From Eunapius fragilis (lineage: Eukaryota; Porifera; Demospongiae; Spongillida; Spongillidae): a stretch of DNA of 64,000 bases. Both the position numbers and the translations under genes were made by a program. The stretch lies in NCBI GenBank assembly GCA_963681505.1, contig OY811991.1, positions 4,624,387 to 4,688,386 on the forward strand. Direction: 5' to 3'. This document shows, piece after piece, positions 47,268 to 59,239 of this stretch (the stretch's first letter is position 1; every line of letters begins with the position of its first letter). The notes beneath the pieces are model-generated. The model saw only the letters and a list, made by a program, of their open reading frames with translations. It was not told the DNA's origin and did no database searches.

Positions 47268-47421
47268 AAGGTTCCTTTGTTAGCGCAATACTAACTCGCC
47301 CGAAGGTTCCTTTGTTAGCGCAATACTAATAACTCGCAGGAAGGTTCTTTTGTTAGTGCAATACTAACTCGCATGAAGGTTCCTTCGTTAGCGCAATACT
47401 AACTTGCAGGAAGGTTTCTTT
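47268..47421. repeat. minisatellite, unit about 36-40 bp, about four copies
   Basis: Units of AAGGTTCCTTTGTTAGCGCA followed by ATACTAACTCGCAGG. A related half-unit precedes the palindrome. Confidence 0.85.
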
Positions 47422-48560
47422 AATATGGTATATGTTTAAAAGCACTAGCGTTGTATTGCGCTCACGATTCACTTAAGCAGTTATTGTTGCTTTTCAAATG
47501 GAAGTACGTGTAGCTTTGAAATGCTTGGAGGATGTGATTTGAAGACCTATGCAAAGGCAGAAGTGTTCAGTGTCTAATGATGAGCTAAAACTCTTTATGC
47601 TCAAAACTACCAGTTGCTGCCATCACTGATATTTGTTCTTATCATGAGAATTTCTTGTAGTGAAATACTCTACCTTGCAGAAAAAATGTTGCAATGCTTT
47701 TCAACTGCACAACAGTCAGAGAAAGACATCCTTGCAAAACATCACACATATGCTTCGGAGCGATGCTTTGATTTCTTGGAGACAAGCTGTGTCCTCATTG
47801 CAGGACAATACTTAATTTCACAGGAAATACATACAAAGGCCATGAAGGCGTGGGACGACAACATAGTATATATTTGAAGCTGCTATCCATAAGTGCACTA
47901 AGCCTGTTAAATTTGAATGGTACAATATAGTGCTTGGTTGATTTGTCTGCTGAAATATGAATAAAGTAGCATGTGATAGTCTTCTGTACCAATGGAAAAT
48001 GGAACATGCCATATATTATACATGATGGAAATAAAAATGCTCTCTGATTGTTTTTAATAACTTATCCCTTTTTATATAGGCAATGTTTAATTATATGTAG
48101 CATGTAATTGGTTAGTTAGCTAAATCATGAGATAATTAAATTTTCCGCCATTGTTTAACCTTTTCAATGGTACTTTATACATGTATGTAAGACTAAGTGT
48201 TGCAGAGTAATGAGAGTTCAAAGCTGAAGGGTTTACAATTTAAACTAAAATGCACATTAGCCACATCAAATACGCAGATCAGATAAGTGTAAAGAGGTGA
48301 TGATGTTTGTGCTCACTTTCCCAACCATGATAAACATGTGTGCCAAATTTCATTCAAATCTGAGGATGTGCAGTGTTAAAATGGCATCACCACTGGGTGA
48401 TCTGTGCTGGAATGACTCATTACCACTGCAAATGCATCGCTTTAGCACATTCCCAAACTGTCAGAATGAGTTTCTCGATCTCTGCCTCACAATAACACAG
48501 GGAGGGAGAGTGTGTGTGTGTTGAAGCATACACGTGAGTACACAGTAGTCGGCTGACTAA
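47422..48560. other. no gene recognised
   Basis: I looked here on the minus strand for a downstream HMG-box exon of SSRP1 and saw none. The frame at 47614-47877 (+) has no recognisable domain. Confidence 0.45.
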
Positions 48561-48789
48561 CTAGTCTGTGTCGTCGCCTGAACCACTGTTTTCAGACACG
48601 TCACTTTCGCTCCCTTCACTGGGAAGGCTGACCAGCTGTTCAACGCCCCCCTTGGCACCACACTTGCTTCTGGTGACATGGGCCTTACTAGCTGCTGTCG
48701 AATCCTTCTTAGGTGGTGTGTTGGTGGGTGAATCTAACAAAAGACACAAAAAATTTTAATGACACTCCACCACTGCTTACTTTAAAAAC

Positions 48790-48854
<65 letters not shown>

Positions 48855-49516
48855 TTATGCAGGTGGACATAGCTCCTGGATGTGCCTACCGTCTTCAGAA
48901 TCTCTGACCTCCCCCTCAGCTTTCATCCTCTCCAGATATGCATCGTGATTCTCACTGTCACTGGACTCATCTTTGTATGCTGCAGTTGTCGCTTCTGTCT
49001 GTGAGGGATAGATATTAAAGCTATCAAAGTGAGCAAAGGAAGCAGGACAAGGAGTGAGGTGTGATGAATACAGGTGTGTCAGGTGACGACGATCAAACAT
49101 GTGTCAGGAGACGACCATGTAAAGGTGTTTCTCAACTCACTTTTCCTTTGCTCTTGATTTTCAATTTTTTCTCCAGAACAAATTCATGTAGACGACTATA
49201 GTCATCCCTTCACCACAAAAAACAAGGACACTTTTAAATAGTGCCCACCCTTACTTCAGCAGGCTACTGAAGTGCATGGTGGTGCCATCCTTCAGATCCA
49301 GGTCAAAGTCAAAAGAGCGGCTCATGCCAGCCACACCACTCATGCGGGCAAAGTTCACACCAACTATGTCGTCAAACTTCACATAGACAGCCGGCTTGTG
49401 CACAAAGATGAACCCTTTGTCGAGTGGGTAGAGGAAGCCGGAAGTGGTCCGATGAACACATGATGGCCGACTGGTTACTGCTACTGCAGAACAATCACTT
49501 CATTGGCATACCATGT

Positions 49517-49567
<51 letters not shown>

Positions 49568-49724
49568 CATGTTGCTTGTGCTTACTTCTTGTAGGTACCT
49601 GGTACCGTGACCTTACGTCCCACCAAGACCCTCAAAACTTGGCTGAACACTTCATAGAACTGCCCAGTCATGGTCTTACTAAGCTTGCCCTCATACTTCT
49701 CCTTCAGCTCATCTCTTCAGTGTG

Positions 49725-49764
<40 letters not shown>

Positions 49765-52700
49765 CATACACACACCATTATTTATCAACACCACAACCAA
49801 AGACGGCTGACTCACTCAGACAAAGACAGGGTGACACTGAACTCTTTCTCTTCAACAGGCAATTGCAGAATGACAAAGTTATAACGTGTCTGCCCTTGAC
49901 GAATGGGTGGATATAATGCCAGCTGGTAGAAGATAAATAGATTCATAGCAAGCACAGCATGGTCATTCAGTTGTATAGTGACCAGAACTACTTCAACATT
50001 AAGTGCATGGTGGAAAGTTATGACTTCATAGCTGGGTGGACAGCACTCACCACAAAGAACATGTTTCTCTGGTCGTTGTGAGGAAGTAGGAGGAGTTTCG
50101 TGATGGTGTTGTAAGGGATCTTGTAGTCAAACGTCGTCCCATGGAAATGGAGGAACTTAAGATATGCCTTCAGACCATAGCGACCCCTGGGGGGTATGGG
50201 AGGAGGAGGGAGGAGGGATGGATGGTGTATATGTGGTGGTACATTAAGAGGAGGCAACAAACCTCATGGGAGGTGGGGAGGGGGGGATGGTACATTAAGA
50301 GGAGGCAACAGACCCCATGGGGGGGGGGGGGGGGGGGGGGGAATGGTACATTAAAAGGAGGCAACAGACCCCATGGGGGAGGGGGGGGTACATTAAGAGG
50401 AGGCAAGAGACCCCATGGGGGAAGGGGGGGAATGGTACATTAAGGGAAGGCAACAGACTCCATGGGGGGTGGGGGTAGTACATTAAGAGGAGGCAACAGA
50501 CCCGGGGGGGGGGGTTACATTAAGAGGAGGCAAACTAGGAAATTAAGGGATTCAAGGATGGAGGACAGTGGTAGTAGCAAAGTTTCATATCATACACGCC
50601 CACCCACCTTGGGATAAGACAGGGTACTTCAGGGAAGACAACAATGGCATCACCAGTCGCCTGGATCACATCAGCTTTAGCAATGACCTTCTTGTGGAAC
50701 TCCTGCAGAAATGATAATACCAGCTAACATAGCAACAGTTCAATGGTGTATTTGCTGTAAGGAAGTTTATGGTATGACCAGGTGTTGGATTGGAATGGGA
50801 CCAGGCATCAGATTAAAGAGTTAAAAAATACAATTCTACATTCTTTGTACTGGCACTGCTGGTTGTACTGGTCACACTTCATGCTCCCTCTGCAAGTGGT
50901 CAGTAATTGACACACTATCGACACTCTGTTTGGGACAAGTAAATAAAAACATTCTCTAACGAGAAAGTTGGTGGGCATATAGGATTGACAATGTTGGTGT
51001 AAAAAGCACGGAAACAAGTGTGACAGAAATGTTACTGGAAAATTGAAATAGGCCTATATTTAGCCCATTTTCTCAGGCGTGCGCTGCCTAAATGTGACTG
51101 GACTAAATATAGGCCTATTTCAATTTTCCAGTAACATTTCTGTCACACTTGTTTCCGTGCTTTTTACACCAACATTGTCAATCCTATATGCCCACCAACT
51201 TTCTCGTTAGAGAATGTTTTTATTTACTTGTTTCATAAGTTTTTTTTTCTTTTTTTAATTTTTATTAAGAACTTGTTAGAACTTGCTAGATGGCCATAGA
51301 ACTTGCAACAAAATAGGGTATTTCTCGCTGTAGTTTCTTTCTAGATGTGATATGTGTCCAAATGACATGCTAGGATAACGTGCCGGTAAATTCTGAAGAG
51401 ATTGGTACTATTGTCGTTCTTTAAAACCATTCGCAGCTCGAGTTATACCTTCCTAAGGAAGACGACGACGAACAATTTTTTTGGGAATGGGCACGAGAAG
51501 CAGGTTCTTTGTTTGTCTGGAAGCGCATAGTTTAATGACATGAAACTAGCATGAAAACGTAGATCTTGGTGTTGTCGTTCGATTGCTGCAACGAGATAAG
51601 TGATCCGTTTCTCCGTTGTCCCTCCCGACGCGATTTAAAAATTTTAATGACATTCATCATTCCTCAATCAATCCTATATTGAACCTGCTGACGCAGGTTC
51701 AGATACCATGCTAACTAGGCTACCCTCCTCATCTCTGTTACCTTGACAGGGTCCTCACTACCCTCCACATTGGGGATATGGAAGCAAATCTCCACCAGGG
51801 ACACTGGGGTGTCATCGTTCTCGTTCTGGTGAAACTCCAAGGTGATCTCGTTCTTGCCGGGAATAGCCTGGGAAACCTCCTCCAGAGGGATCTCAAATGC
51901 TGGCTTGGAGTCCACCATGAAGGAGAGAAGGGCGCCTTCAAACTTGGCATCCCCCCAGTTCCAACCCTTCACACAAAGCTCCACCTCCTTGAGGTCCTTC
52001 TTAAACTGTGATGAGAAGAAATCCTTCAGAGACTGGAAGTCCTGCAGTAACAGAGGGACAAGTAAGAGATGATACCCAGAGGGTCAAGTAAGAAATGATA
52101 CCCAGAGGGACAAGTAAGAGATGATACCCAGAGGGTCAAGTAAGAGATGATACCCAGAGGGTCAAGTAAGAGATGATACACAGAGGGAAAAGCAGGAACT
52201 ATATCTATCCAGAGAACAAGTTGGATATCAGCAATAATATAAATATCAAGACAAAATGGCGGTATAGCAATAATTATAACATCCATGTTTCAACAATGGG
52301 CTATTCCATTATTTAATTATACACCCCTACAGATGACAATAAATGGTGTCCAGGGGGGTATAGGGAATATGTCTCAGGGGGTGGTCATTTAAATGCCTGT
52401 CCCAGGGGGTTAGAAGGCATAACAGAAGCTTGTCCAGGAGGGAGGGGAACAACATAGAAGCTTGTCCAGGGGGGGTGGAACAAAACAGAAGCTTGTCCTG
52501 GGGGCATATACTAGTCTGTCCCGGGGAGGTGGAGATATAATATAAACTTGTCCAGGGGTGCTTTTATATATTGTCCCGGGGGGGGGGGGAGGGGGGTACG
52601 TTTGCAATTATTGTCATCTGTAGGAGTGTACGGTTAAATAATGGAATAGCCCAATGAAACCCACGCAATAATGCAGACAACTTTGTGCACGCACTCATAC

Positions 52701-53043
52701 ACGTACACACAACATACAGTCAATATAATTTCACACACCTGACACCTACCGACTCCTTGAATCCATCAAACTTGGTCACGCTCCCGTTATTAGACACCAC
52801 CTTCACCTCATAGCCCCAAGCAACTCTCATCCACTCCAAGTTCACAATGTCCGAGTCGTTGATTTGAATTATGTCGCTACTCTTGGCTGACTTGAAGAAT
52901 ATTCCATTTGACTGGATTTTCAAACGTCCGAAGTCTTGGAGCAATAGAATTTGAGCAAACAGCTTTAGGTGTGTTAGAATATACAGATAAAGTATTACCA
53001 GAGCGCCCCTCACATGTCCAACTTCCTTGAAGTCCAATGCCAT
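48561..53043 (-). CDS. SSRP1: SSRP1, FACT histone-chaperone subunit, lacking HMG box
   Basis: FACT subunit that with SPT16 handles H2A-H2B during transcription and replication. Minus-strand exons: 53043-~52999; ~52940-52750; 52041-51742; 50702-50608; 50186-50051; 49922-49816; 49714-49586; 49497-49255; 49207-49141; 48998-48890; 48733-48561. From exon 2 onward all borders are GT-AG and in phase. Landmarks: MALDFKEV start; GRLKIQSNGIFFK; VKGWNWGDAKFEGALLSF, EIPLEEVSQAIPGKNEITLE (structure-specific recognition domain); KADVIQATGDAIVVF; LHFHGTTFDYKIPY with LLLPHNDQRNMFFV (PH-like); EGKLSKTMTGQFYEV; FLYPLDKGFIFVHKP, SRSFDFDLDLKDG; DAYLERMKAEGEV (acidic). It ends in a short Ser/Asp tail, about 530 residues, against roughly 700 in human with an HMG box and about 550 in yeast Pob3 without one. 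The exon 1/2 junction is out of phase by one base as I read it. Confidence 0.92.
48790..48853. repeat. (AC)n in SSRP1 intron
   Basis: About 32 AC units just downstream of exon 10 (minus-strand sense). Confidence 0.96.
49519..49563. repeat. (AC)n in SSRP1 intron
   Basis: About 22 AC units in the intron between exons 7 and 8. Confidence 0.95.
49729..49760. repeat. (AC)n in SSRP1 intron
   Basis: About 15 AC units directly upstream of the exon 7 acceptor (minus sense), in a 101-base intron. Confidence 0.95.
50225..50530. repeat. G-rich minisatellite in SSRP1 intron
   Basis: About seven units of TACATTAAGAGGAGGCAACA plus GACCCCATGG and a variable G run (3-19 G). Confidence 0.92.
50935..51231. 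mobile_element. ACAAGT fold-back element 3, in SSRP1 intron 3
   Basis: Arms 50935-51063 and 51102-51231 pair almost perfectly; ends ACAAGTAAATAAAAACATTC. Same termini as elements 1 and 2 but a different interior. It lies in the intron between exons 3 and 4. Confidence 0.87.
51365..51705 (+). repeat. dispersed terminal-hairpin element, copy C
   Basis: 'gataacgtgccggtaaattc', 'gagttataccttcc', 'gaagacgacgacga', 'aatgacattcatcat' and the terminal hairpin GAACCTGCTGACGCAGGTTC (51677-51696). It sits in the same SSRP1 intron as fold-back element 3. Confidence 0.7.
52047..52190. repeat. minisatellite in SSRP1 intron 2
   Basis: Five 28-bp-scale units of AAGTAAGAGATGATACCCAG followed by AGGGTC or AGGGAC. 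Confidence 0.9.
52299..52651. mobile_element. GGCTATTCC MITE in SSRP1 intron 2
   Basis: Inverted repeats of about 44 bp (52299-52342 and 52608-52651) begin GGCTATTCCATTATTTAA and include ACAGATGACAATAA. CAATG lies outside each end (52294-52298, 52652-52656), a possible 5-bp duplication. The core is a G-rich minisatellite of 'aacagaagcttgtccagggg' units. Confidence 0.8.
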
Positions 53044-54844
53044 GGTGCCAGTTTGCCGCCCAAATCCCGGCGGCCACGTGATGAGGGCATCATTATTCGT
53101 AGTTAACGTTAGTTTGATATTTACGGTAAGGTTTGGTGTGTGGGGCATTTGCGGCTGGACGATAGCGTAATTCTCTAGCCGCATCTCATTAAACGACATC
53201 TGTTTTGCGAGCCACATATCTTACATATCTAACGACATCATGAAAACACTCTACCATAGCTATATACGAAACCATCAATGCACTAGGCTGAGTTATTATT
53301 TGTAGTTCTGCGCAGCCCGTTTTCTGAGCTATGCAAATCTGGCAGGGAAAAAATGGGATAGTTCTAGTACGTGTTGGAACCAACCTAAGAAACCGGTAAG
53401 CAATTAGTGTAGTCATCAGCACAGATAAGAGAACACATAAATAACACACAGAAGTAACACATAATTTTTTCATCGTTGATCAGGGTAGTAGCATTTATGA
53501 ATAATTTGCATACGTTTGAATACGAGATGCAGGCAACAAAGGTGAATGAGATATGCATAGTGCGTGGCCGCTTTTTGATAGAGGCAACAGGGGCACACAC
53601 AACTGGAAATTTCTTCCTCTGCATAAAACCGGTAGCGGATTTATGTAGAAAACTGATCGTGTATCTTATAATTAATTAGTTGCAACATCAAAAAGAAAAT
53701 CTGAGGCGCACGTGCACCGTACCATAGTATAACCGTACGTAAAGTTATTTCTGGTAAAATATCTACTGAGCACAGGAGTGAAGAAGGGGCGAATTCAGTA
53801 AGAGAACACAGTTATCTTTGCTCTGTTGTGTAACGAATGCGCAGGTTGGCCTATGTTGAAATAACGCAAATACTTGTGTACATAGATGCGTACCAAATTA
53901 GGGAGGGGGGCGTTCCGATATGTTTCTGAATATCTAATGGTTTACATACAATGTACAGTTTGCAAAGCGACTGGCGATAGGGGACCAAGGGGAACTACCA
54001 GCGCTCCCCTCGTATCCACAGCAGATGTATGCGCGAAACCGTTTAATGGTTGCTCAACTTCGACAAAAAGGGCGTCACGCGTGAGCAAATGGAAGTAACT
54101 TTTTTTGTGGGACTATTATACAGTTACTGGTAGGGGCGATCGGATATACAGTACCGCCTCGGTCATTGCGACAATTTGCATATCCCACATTGGGAAAATA
54201 TGCCCTATATTCATAGCGATGTTATCTAGGGCCTTGTGTGTTCCTAGCGATCGCTACAACCCACCGCTAATGAGTTCATTTCGTCAAGGAATCTCATTAG
54301 AACGTGGTTTATATAAACTATACCTCTCCCAGCAGTTATAAATACAATACTAGCTGCATGCAAACGCGCCTTACCTTCACCCTTTGGTTGAAAATAAAAC
54401 GAACTTACCTGTACAGTACCGTGTATACACCTCACCCTTATACATAAAAGACAAACTCCACAACATGGACAGCTGATGACAGAAAGGCAGGTGCCACCTC
54501 CAACACCATGACTATTAGTGAGAGACAACATGTGCAAGTTATGACTTGATTGAGATGGATCTACCAACATGTAAGCCACCTACGTATGCCTGCATGTGCA
54601 CATAAAGTATGTGCATCTTGTGCAAGTGACGTGCCTGCATAAAACTGAGTCAAGGAATTATTTACAGCACAATACGTACCATGCTAACATCATCTTACCA
54701 AATATATGACTGAATCAGAAGCTCAAGTTCGCCTGGACGTACAAAGCAAGCAACAACAAGACACTTTTTGATTGGCTGAATTACCCTTTTTAGGTGTGTT
54801 GCATAACCATGCTTAATGCAGAATTCCTAGTCTTTAGATCTCTG
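53044..54844. other. no further gene recognised upstream of SSRP1
   Basis: The SSRP1 promoter must lie near 53044-53250. A frame open through 53217 precedes the chosen ATG, but its extra residues do not resemble SSRP1. The rest holds only short frames. Confidence 0.4.
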
Positions 54845-55105
54845 TAAACTAGATGGTAATGAAACAACACTCCCAATACATGCACGTATATGCCAATGTA
54901 AACTCATCTTATAGGCATGTTTCTGTAACGGGGGTTCTTTGTATCTAACTGCTGCGTGTTCTCACTCACCAAATTCTTCCACGCAATGTAAGTATGTATA
55001 GTGGCCAAGGAATCTCACAAACACTAAACATACATGACAGATGGATTTACATACAAATCTGGGTGAAGTCAGCATACTTGTCCTGGTTATCTGCGAAAGG
55101 TATGT

Positions 55106-55194
<89 letters not shown>

Positions 55195-55365
55195 ATGTTA
55201 CATGCAGTACTCATTACATGCATGGTGATGAACCTATAGCTTGAAGACTTACAAAGGTAGTACGTGCACGTAATACTGCAGAAAGCGAAACTTCAAGCGA
55301 ACACAAAATAGTTCTAATTAATCCCAACCATTAATTCGAGCTCAAAACTCATGACCCACGAACCC
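54845..55365. repeat. left arm of a large inverted duplication
   Basis: Reverse complement of 56568-57131 over about 500 bp, with roughly 10-15 percent divergence by eye. Shared blocks include GTGGCCAAGGAATCTC, CAAATCTGGGTGAAGTCAGC and GCTCGAATTAATGGTTGG. It contains the (GT)n run 55103-55190. Confidence 0.88.
55103..55190. repeat. (GT)n microsatellite in left arm
   Basis: About 44 GT units, mirrored by (AC)n at 56745-56849 in the right arm. Confidence 0.97.
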
Positions 55366-55482
55366 GTCAGTGTGGAGACGAACAAGTTCAACGCCATCTC
55401 CAGTGCATAAACCAGCCATCAGATGCTTTGACATCAGGTACGAAATAAACTGTGTTAAGAGCTTTAATTTGGCCTGTGCATA

Positions 55483-56089
55483 CCGTACTGCCAAGACATA
55501 ATGGCGGAGAGAACTATTTGGCGGAGCCAAAACTATTTATTTTAAATAAATGGCGATTTGTAATTGGCGGAAGTCTCAGAATCATTAAATTTATGGCGAT
55601 TTATAATTGGCGGAAATGAAATGATTAATGTACGTTAGCGTAGCTGTTGATCATACTTCGAAAGCGGGCTCCCTGGGGGATTCGGGGGAGGATCCTCAGC
55701 AGAGAGAGTACCGGGGGTAGGATACAGCTTAGTGCCTTCCATGAAATGAACAGTATCAGTGTATAGCGGGGAGAAAGGAATTTTTTCATATGGCCGACCC
55801 GCTAAATATAGTAGTACCAGTATGAACACTACAGGCGCCGTATGTCTGTGCATTGTATAAAAAGTACATGTACATGTACGGTAATCATTTAGCATGGCAA
55901 GATTAAGAACCATAGGTCTAGGGATATTTATACAATTACGTGCGTAATGTCCCTCCCCCGCCCCCTTCCGCGACGCCGTGGATCCGCTGATAACATGTTG
56001 GCGGAAAAAATAAAATATTAAGTTGATGGCGGCACAGTTGGCGGAGCCTTCCGCCAAATAGTCGCCGCCAAATCATCTTGTCAGTACGG
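55483..56089. mobile_element. TA-flanked MITE, 607 bp
   Basis: Inverted ends CCGTACTGCCAAGACATAAT (55483) and, reversed, CCGTACTGACAAGATGATTT (ending 56089), followed on both sides by TGGCGG repeats (TATTTGGCGGA). TA lies on both sides (55481-55482, 56090-56091), as for Tc1/mariner-type insertions. TTGGCGG/CCGCCAA motifs also occur internally. It lies in the centre of the inverted duplication. Confidence 0.8.
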
Positions 56090-56567
56090 TATAAGTAGCC
56101 CGCACTTGAATTAATTTGCGCGAAACTGATAACGCTTCTTAGCAAGCAGAACCACTGTAATACTGCCCTCAGTGCCCTGTCGATTTGATTACTGGGTATT
56201 TAGGCCTTCACTATGACCTTTGATTTCATACATGTACGTACGCTACCCACTTGATACCAGTAATAATGGAATCCTTGTGTTGATAGCTTTGTATGCCTGG
56301 GATTTATACTTACTTGCAATGTCCTCCACATGTTTGCTAGCTTTAATACCTGCAATTTCCTTCTGCTTATCTTCAAAGCAGAGGCACCTTCTCTTCTTCC
56401 GTGCACATTATCGCGCGCGTGCGCGACAGTCACCGCTACCTATTATTATTGGATTGCATGGCTTGTAGGCCTAAAGGTGTAGAAGTAAGTTTATACTGTG
56501 TTGTGCACTATTGTGAATCAATAACCTACGATAGAAACCGTTCTACACATTCTTCAATCTGAAAAAT

Positions 56568-57131
<564 letters not shown>

Positions 57132-57136
57132 TGGGA

Positions 57137-58793
57137 CAGTGTTTCCCCCAGCGCCATGCTATAGCGTGGCGCATTCCAGGTGATAAATGTGTGGGCTATG
57201 AATTTAATTAGCACTTGGTTGCTTTGTCATCTGTGGTTTCTTTAAATTTTAATTTATATACCTTACATCATTAAATGTTTCTAATTATACCCCGACAAAC
57301 CCCTCCTCAGCGCGTTTTTAGTACTATATAAGCAGGCAACATAGCATAATAGCTCAGGCGTTATAGCAATGGCAACGAGGTCAAGCGAAGTAGAGATTTA
57401 AACTGTACGTATTGTAAAAAACGCAAAGGAGGTCATAGAATAGGGTACTGCTCATCGTGGAAAGAAGACTATCCCTGGCTAGTTCCAACTGATGATACAG
57501 CTGGCATTGTGACAGGACTTCTGTGTGAAATATGCAAATGCCAGGAGAGCAGCAGTTCTGGTATCTGGACAACTGTACCATGCACGTCCCTCCGCAAGGA
57601 TTGCATTGAGCGACACAAAAAATCAAAGGTGCATCTTTCAGCAGCTTCTAAAATTGCTGTGACTCAAAGCACAGAAGGACCGCTGGTTCATAGAGAAGCA
57701 CTCATAGGTGCATTGAAGATTGTCTACTGGTTGGCAAAGGAGGACATTGCTATCACAACTAAATATGAATCTTTAGTCAATTTGGTGAAGAGTCTTGGAT
57801 GCTCATACTTTTAAAAATGATCTTTCTATAGGAAGAAATGCCATTTACACCAGTAAAAGGATTGTTGCAGAGTTTTTGCATGCCTTTCATCAGTCACAGA
57901 AAGTGAGAAACTGGATAACTTAAAGTGCTGTCCATTCTTTTCCCTAATGACAGATGAATCAACTGACATATCTGTATTGAAGCATCTAGTTATTGCAGCG
58001 AAATACATCCTTCCATCCGGGAAAGTTGAAACATCATTTCTTCATATAGGTGACATTGCTGATGGTACAGCGGAAACTACTGAGGGTGCTATAGTTGCTT
58101 TTATGGAGACTAATGGACTTGACATCAACAAGCTGCGCTCTTTTGGAAGTGATGGCTGTGCAGTTATGGTAGGAAGGGTGAGTGAAGTAGCATCGCGACT
58201 GAAGGTGTGTCAGCCACGTCCTGTGTCAGTCCATTGCATCAATCATATAGACTTGCCCTAGCTGCAGCTCATGCAGCTGACAACATACCATATGAGTTTA
58301 TATACCATATTTGAAAAGATTCAAAGAAACTGTACAGTCATTGTCTCTGTTCTATCATAATAGTGCAGTTAGGATGGCAGGACTTCATGGTATTCAGGAA
58401 ATTCTGAATGATCCTATAATCAAGCTTAAGCAAGCAAAAGATGTCCGATGGCTATCGTATGATGCTGCAATAGGGTCCATACTTAGAACACTTCCATCAA
58501 TCATTGTCAGTTTAGTGCGTTAAGGTACAGAACGAAGTGAGCCAACAGCAGTAGGCCTAGCTAAATTTGTAAAAACATATTACTTTGTTGCTTGCTGTCA
58601 TTTTCTTCATCAAATTTTGCCTCACATCAGCCATCTTAGCTTAATATTCCAAAGAGAGGATGTTGACCTTGTGGATGCTAAACCAGTCTCGACAAGAATA
58701 ATTATAAGATTGCAAATTGATACGCCTATGAAAAAGGATGGTTCACTGGCAACCATGACTGACATCCAGTTGTGTATGGCCATAGCGACATAG
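57137..58793 (+). mobile_element. hAT relic with CAGTGTTTCCCCC end
   Basis: CAGTGTTTCCCCCAGCGCCA at 57137 is a typical hAT terminus, 230 bp before a hAT transposase relic on the same strand. No matching right end was found up to the tandem array, so the stated end is simply the last coding trace. Confidence 0.6.
57369..58793 (+). pseudogene. hAT transposase (ZNF862/KIAA1586-like), frameshifted
   Basis: Plus strand. A TTF/BED-like zinc region is readable as CTYCKKRKGGHRIGYCSSWK then EDYPWLVPTDDTAGIVTGLL and CEICKCQES; then a REALIGALKIVYWLAKEDIA block; after a frame change MTDESTDISVLKHLVIAAKY (first catalytic Asp region), FGSDGCAVMVGRVSEVASRL (second), VHCINHI; then KQAKDVRWLSYDAAIGSILR, and finally a further frame from 58530 (VGLAKFVKTYYFVACCHFLH) to a stop at 58791. 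At least three frame changes. The C-terminal dimerisation domain is absent. The domesticated vertebrate relatives ZNF862 and KIAA1586 show the same DGxxVMxGRxxGV motif, from memory of the family. Confidence 0.75.
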
Positions 58794-59239
58794 CATCTGT
58801 GTTTTATTAGTATCTGGTTTTGAGGTACCAACAGTGTGTATTTTTTTTCAATATAGAAAATACGAGTTTCGAACAAATACACATGCATGCTATTCACAAG
58901 CTACAGCAAGGGCAGATATAAGTTTCAAAATATGATGTGGGTACGTCAATAAGGCCCTCAAAAGAGGCACAGTACCACATATTGCATGCAAGGAGGCCAG
59001 GATGCATGGGTTAGAAGCAGCGTGAAACAGTAGCAATTACTCAGAATCTATTAAAGTTAACCCTCTTTTCAGGCAATGTACCTATTAGAATACCACTTAT
59101 TTTCCCTTATCATAATTTTTTACCCACCGCCCCCTCCTTCATTTACGCTACCATGTTGCACTATTGTGCTATTGTGTACAAGTTTTAAATTCCTAACTCA
59201 TAATGATCTGAAGGAGAGAATAGTTTGATATATGATTTC
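58794..59239. other. no gene recognised
   Basis: Spacer between the hAT relic and the tandem array; nothing seen. Confidence 0.4.

Noticed and set aside
52720..53217. Start of SSRP1 at the upstream ATG near 53217
   Set aside because: The extra ~58 residues do not resemble SSRP1, whereas MALDFKEV aligns with the family start.
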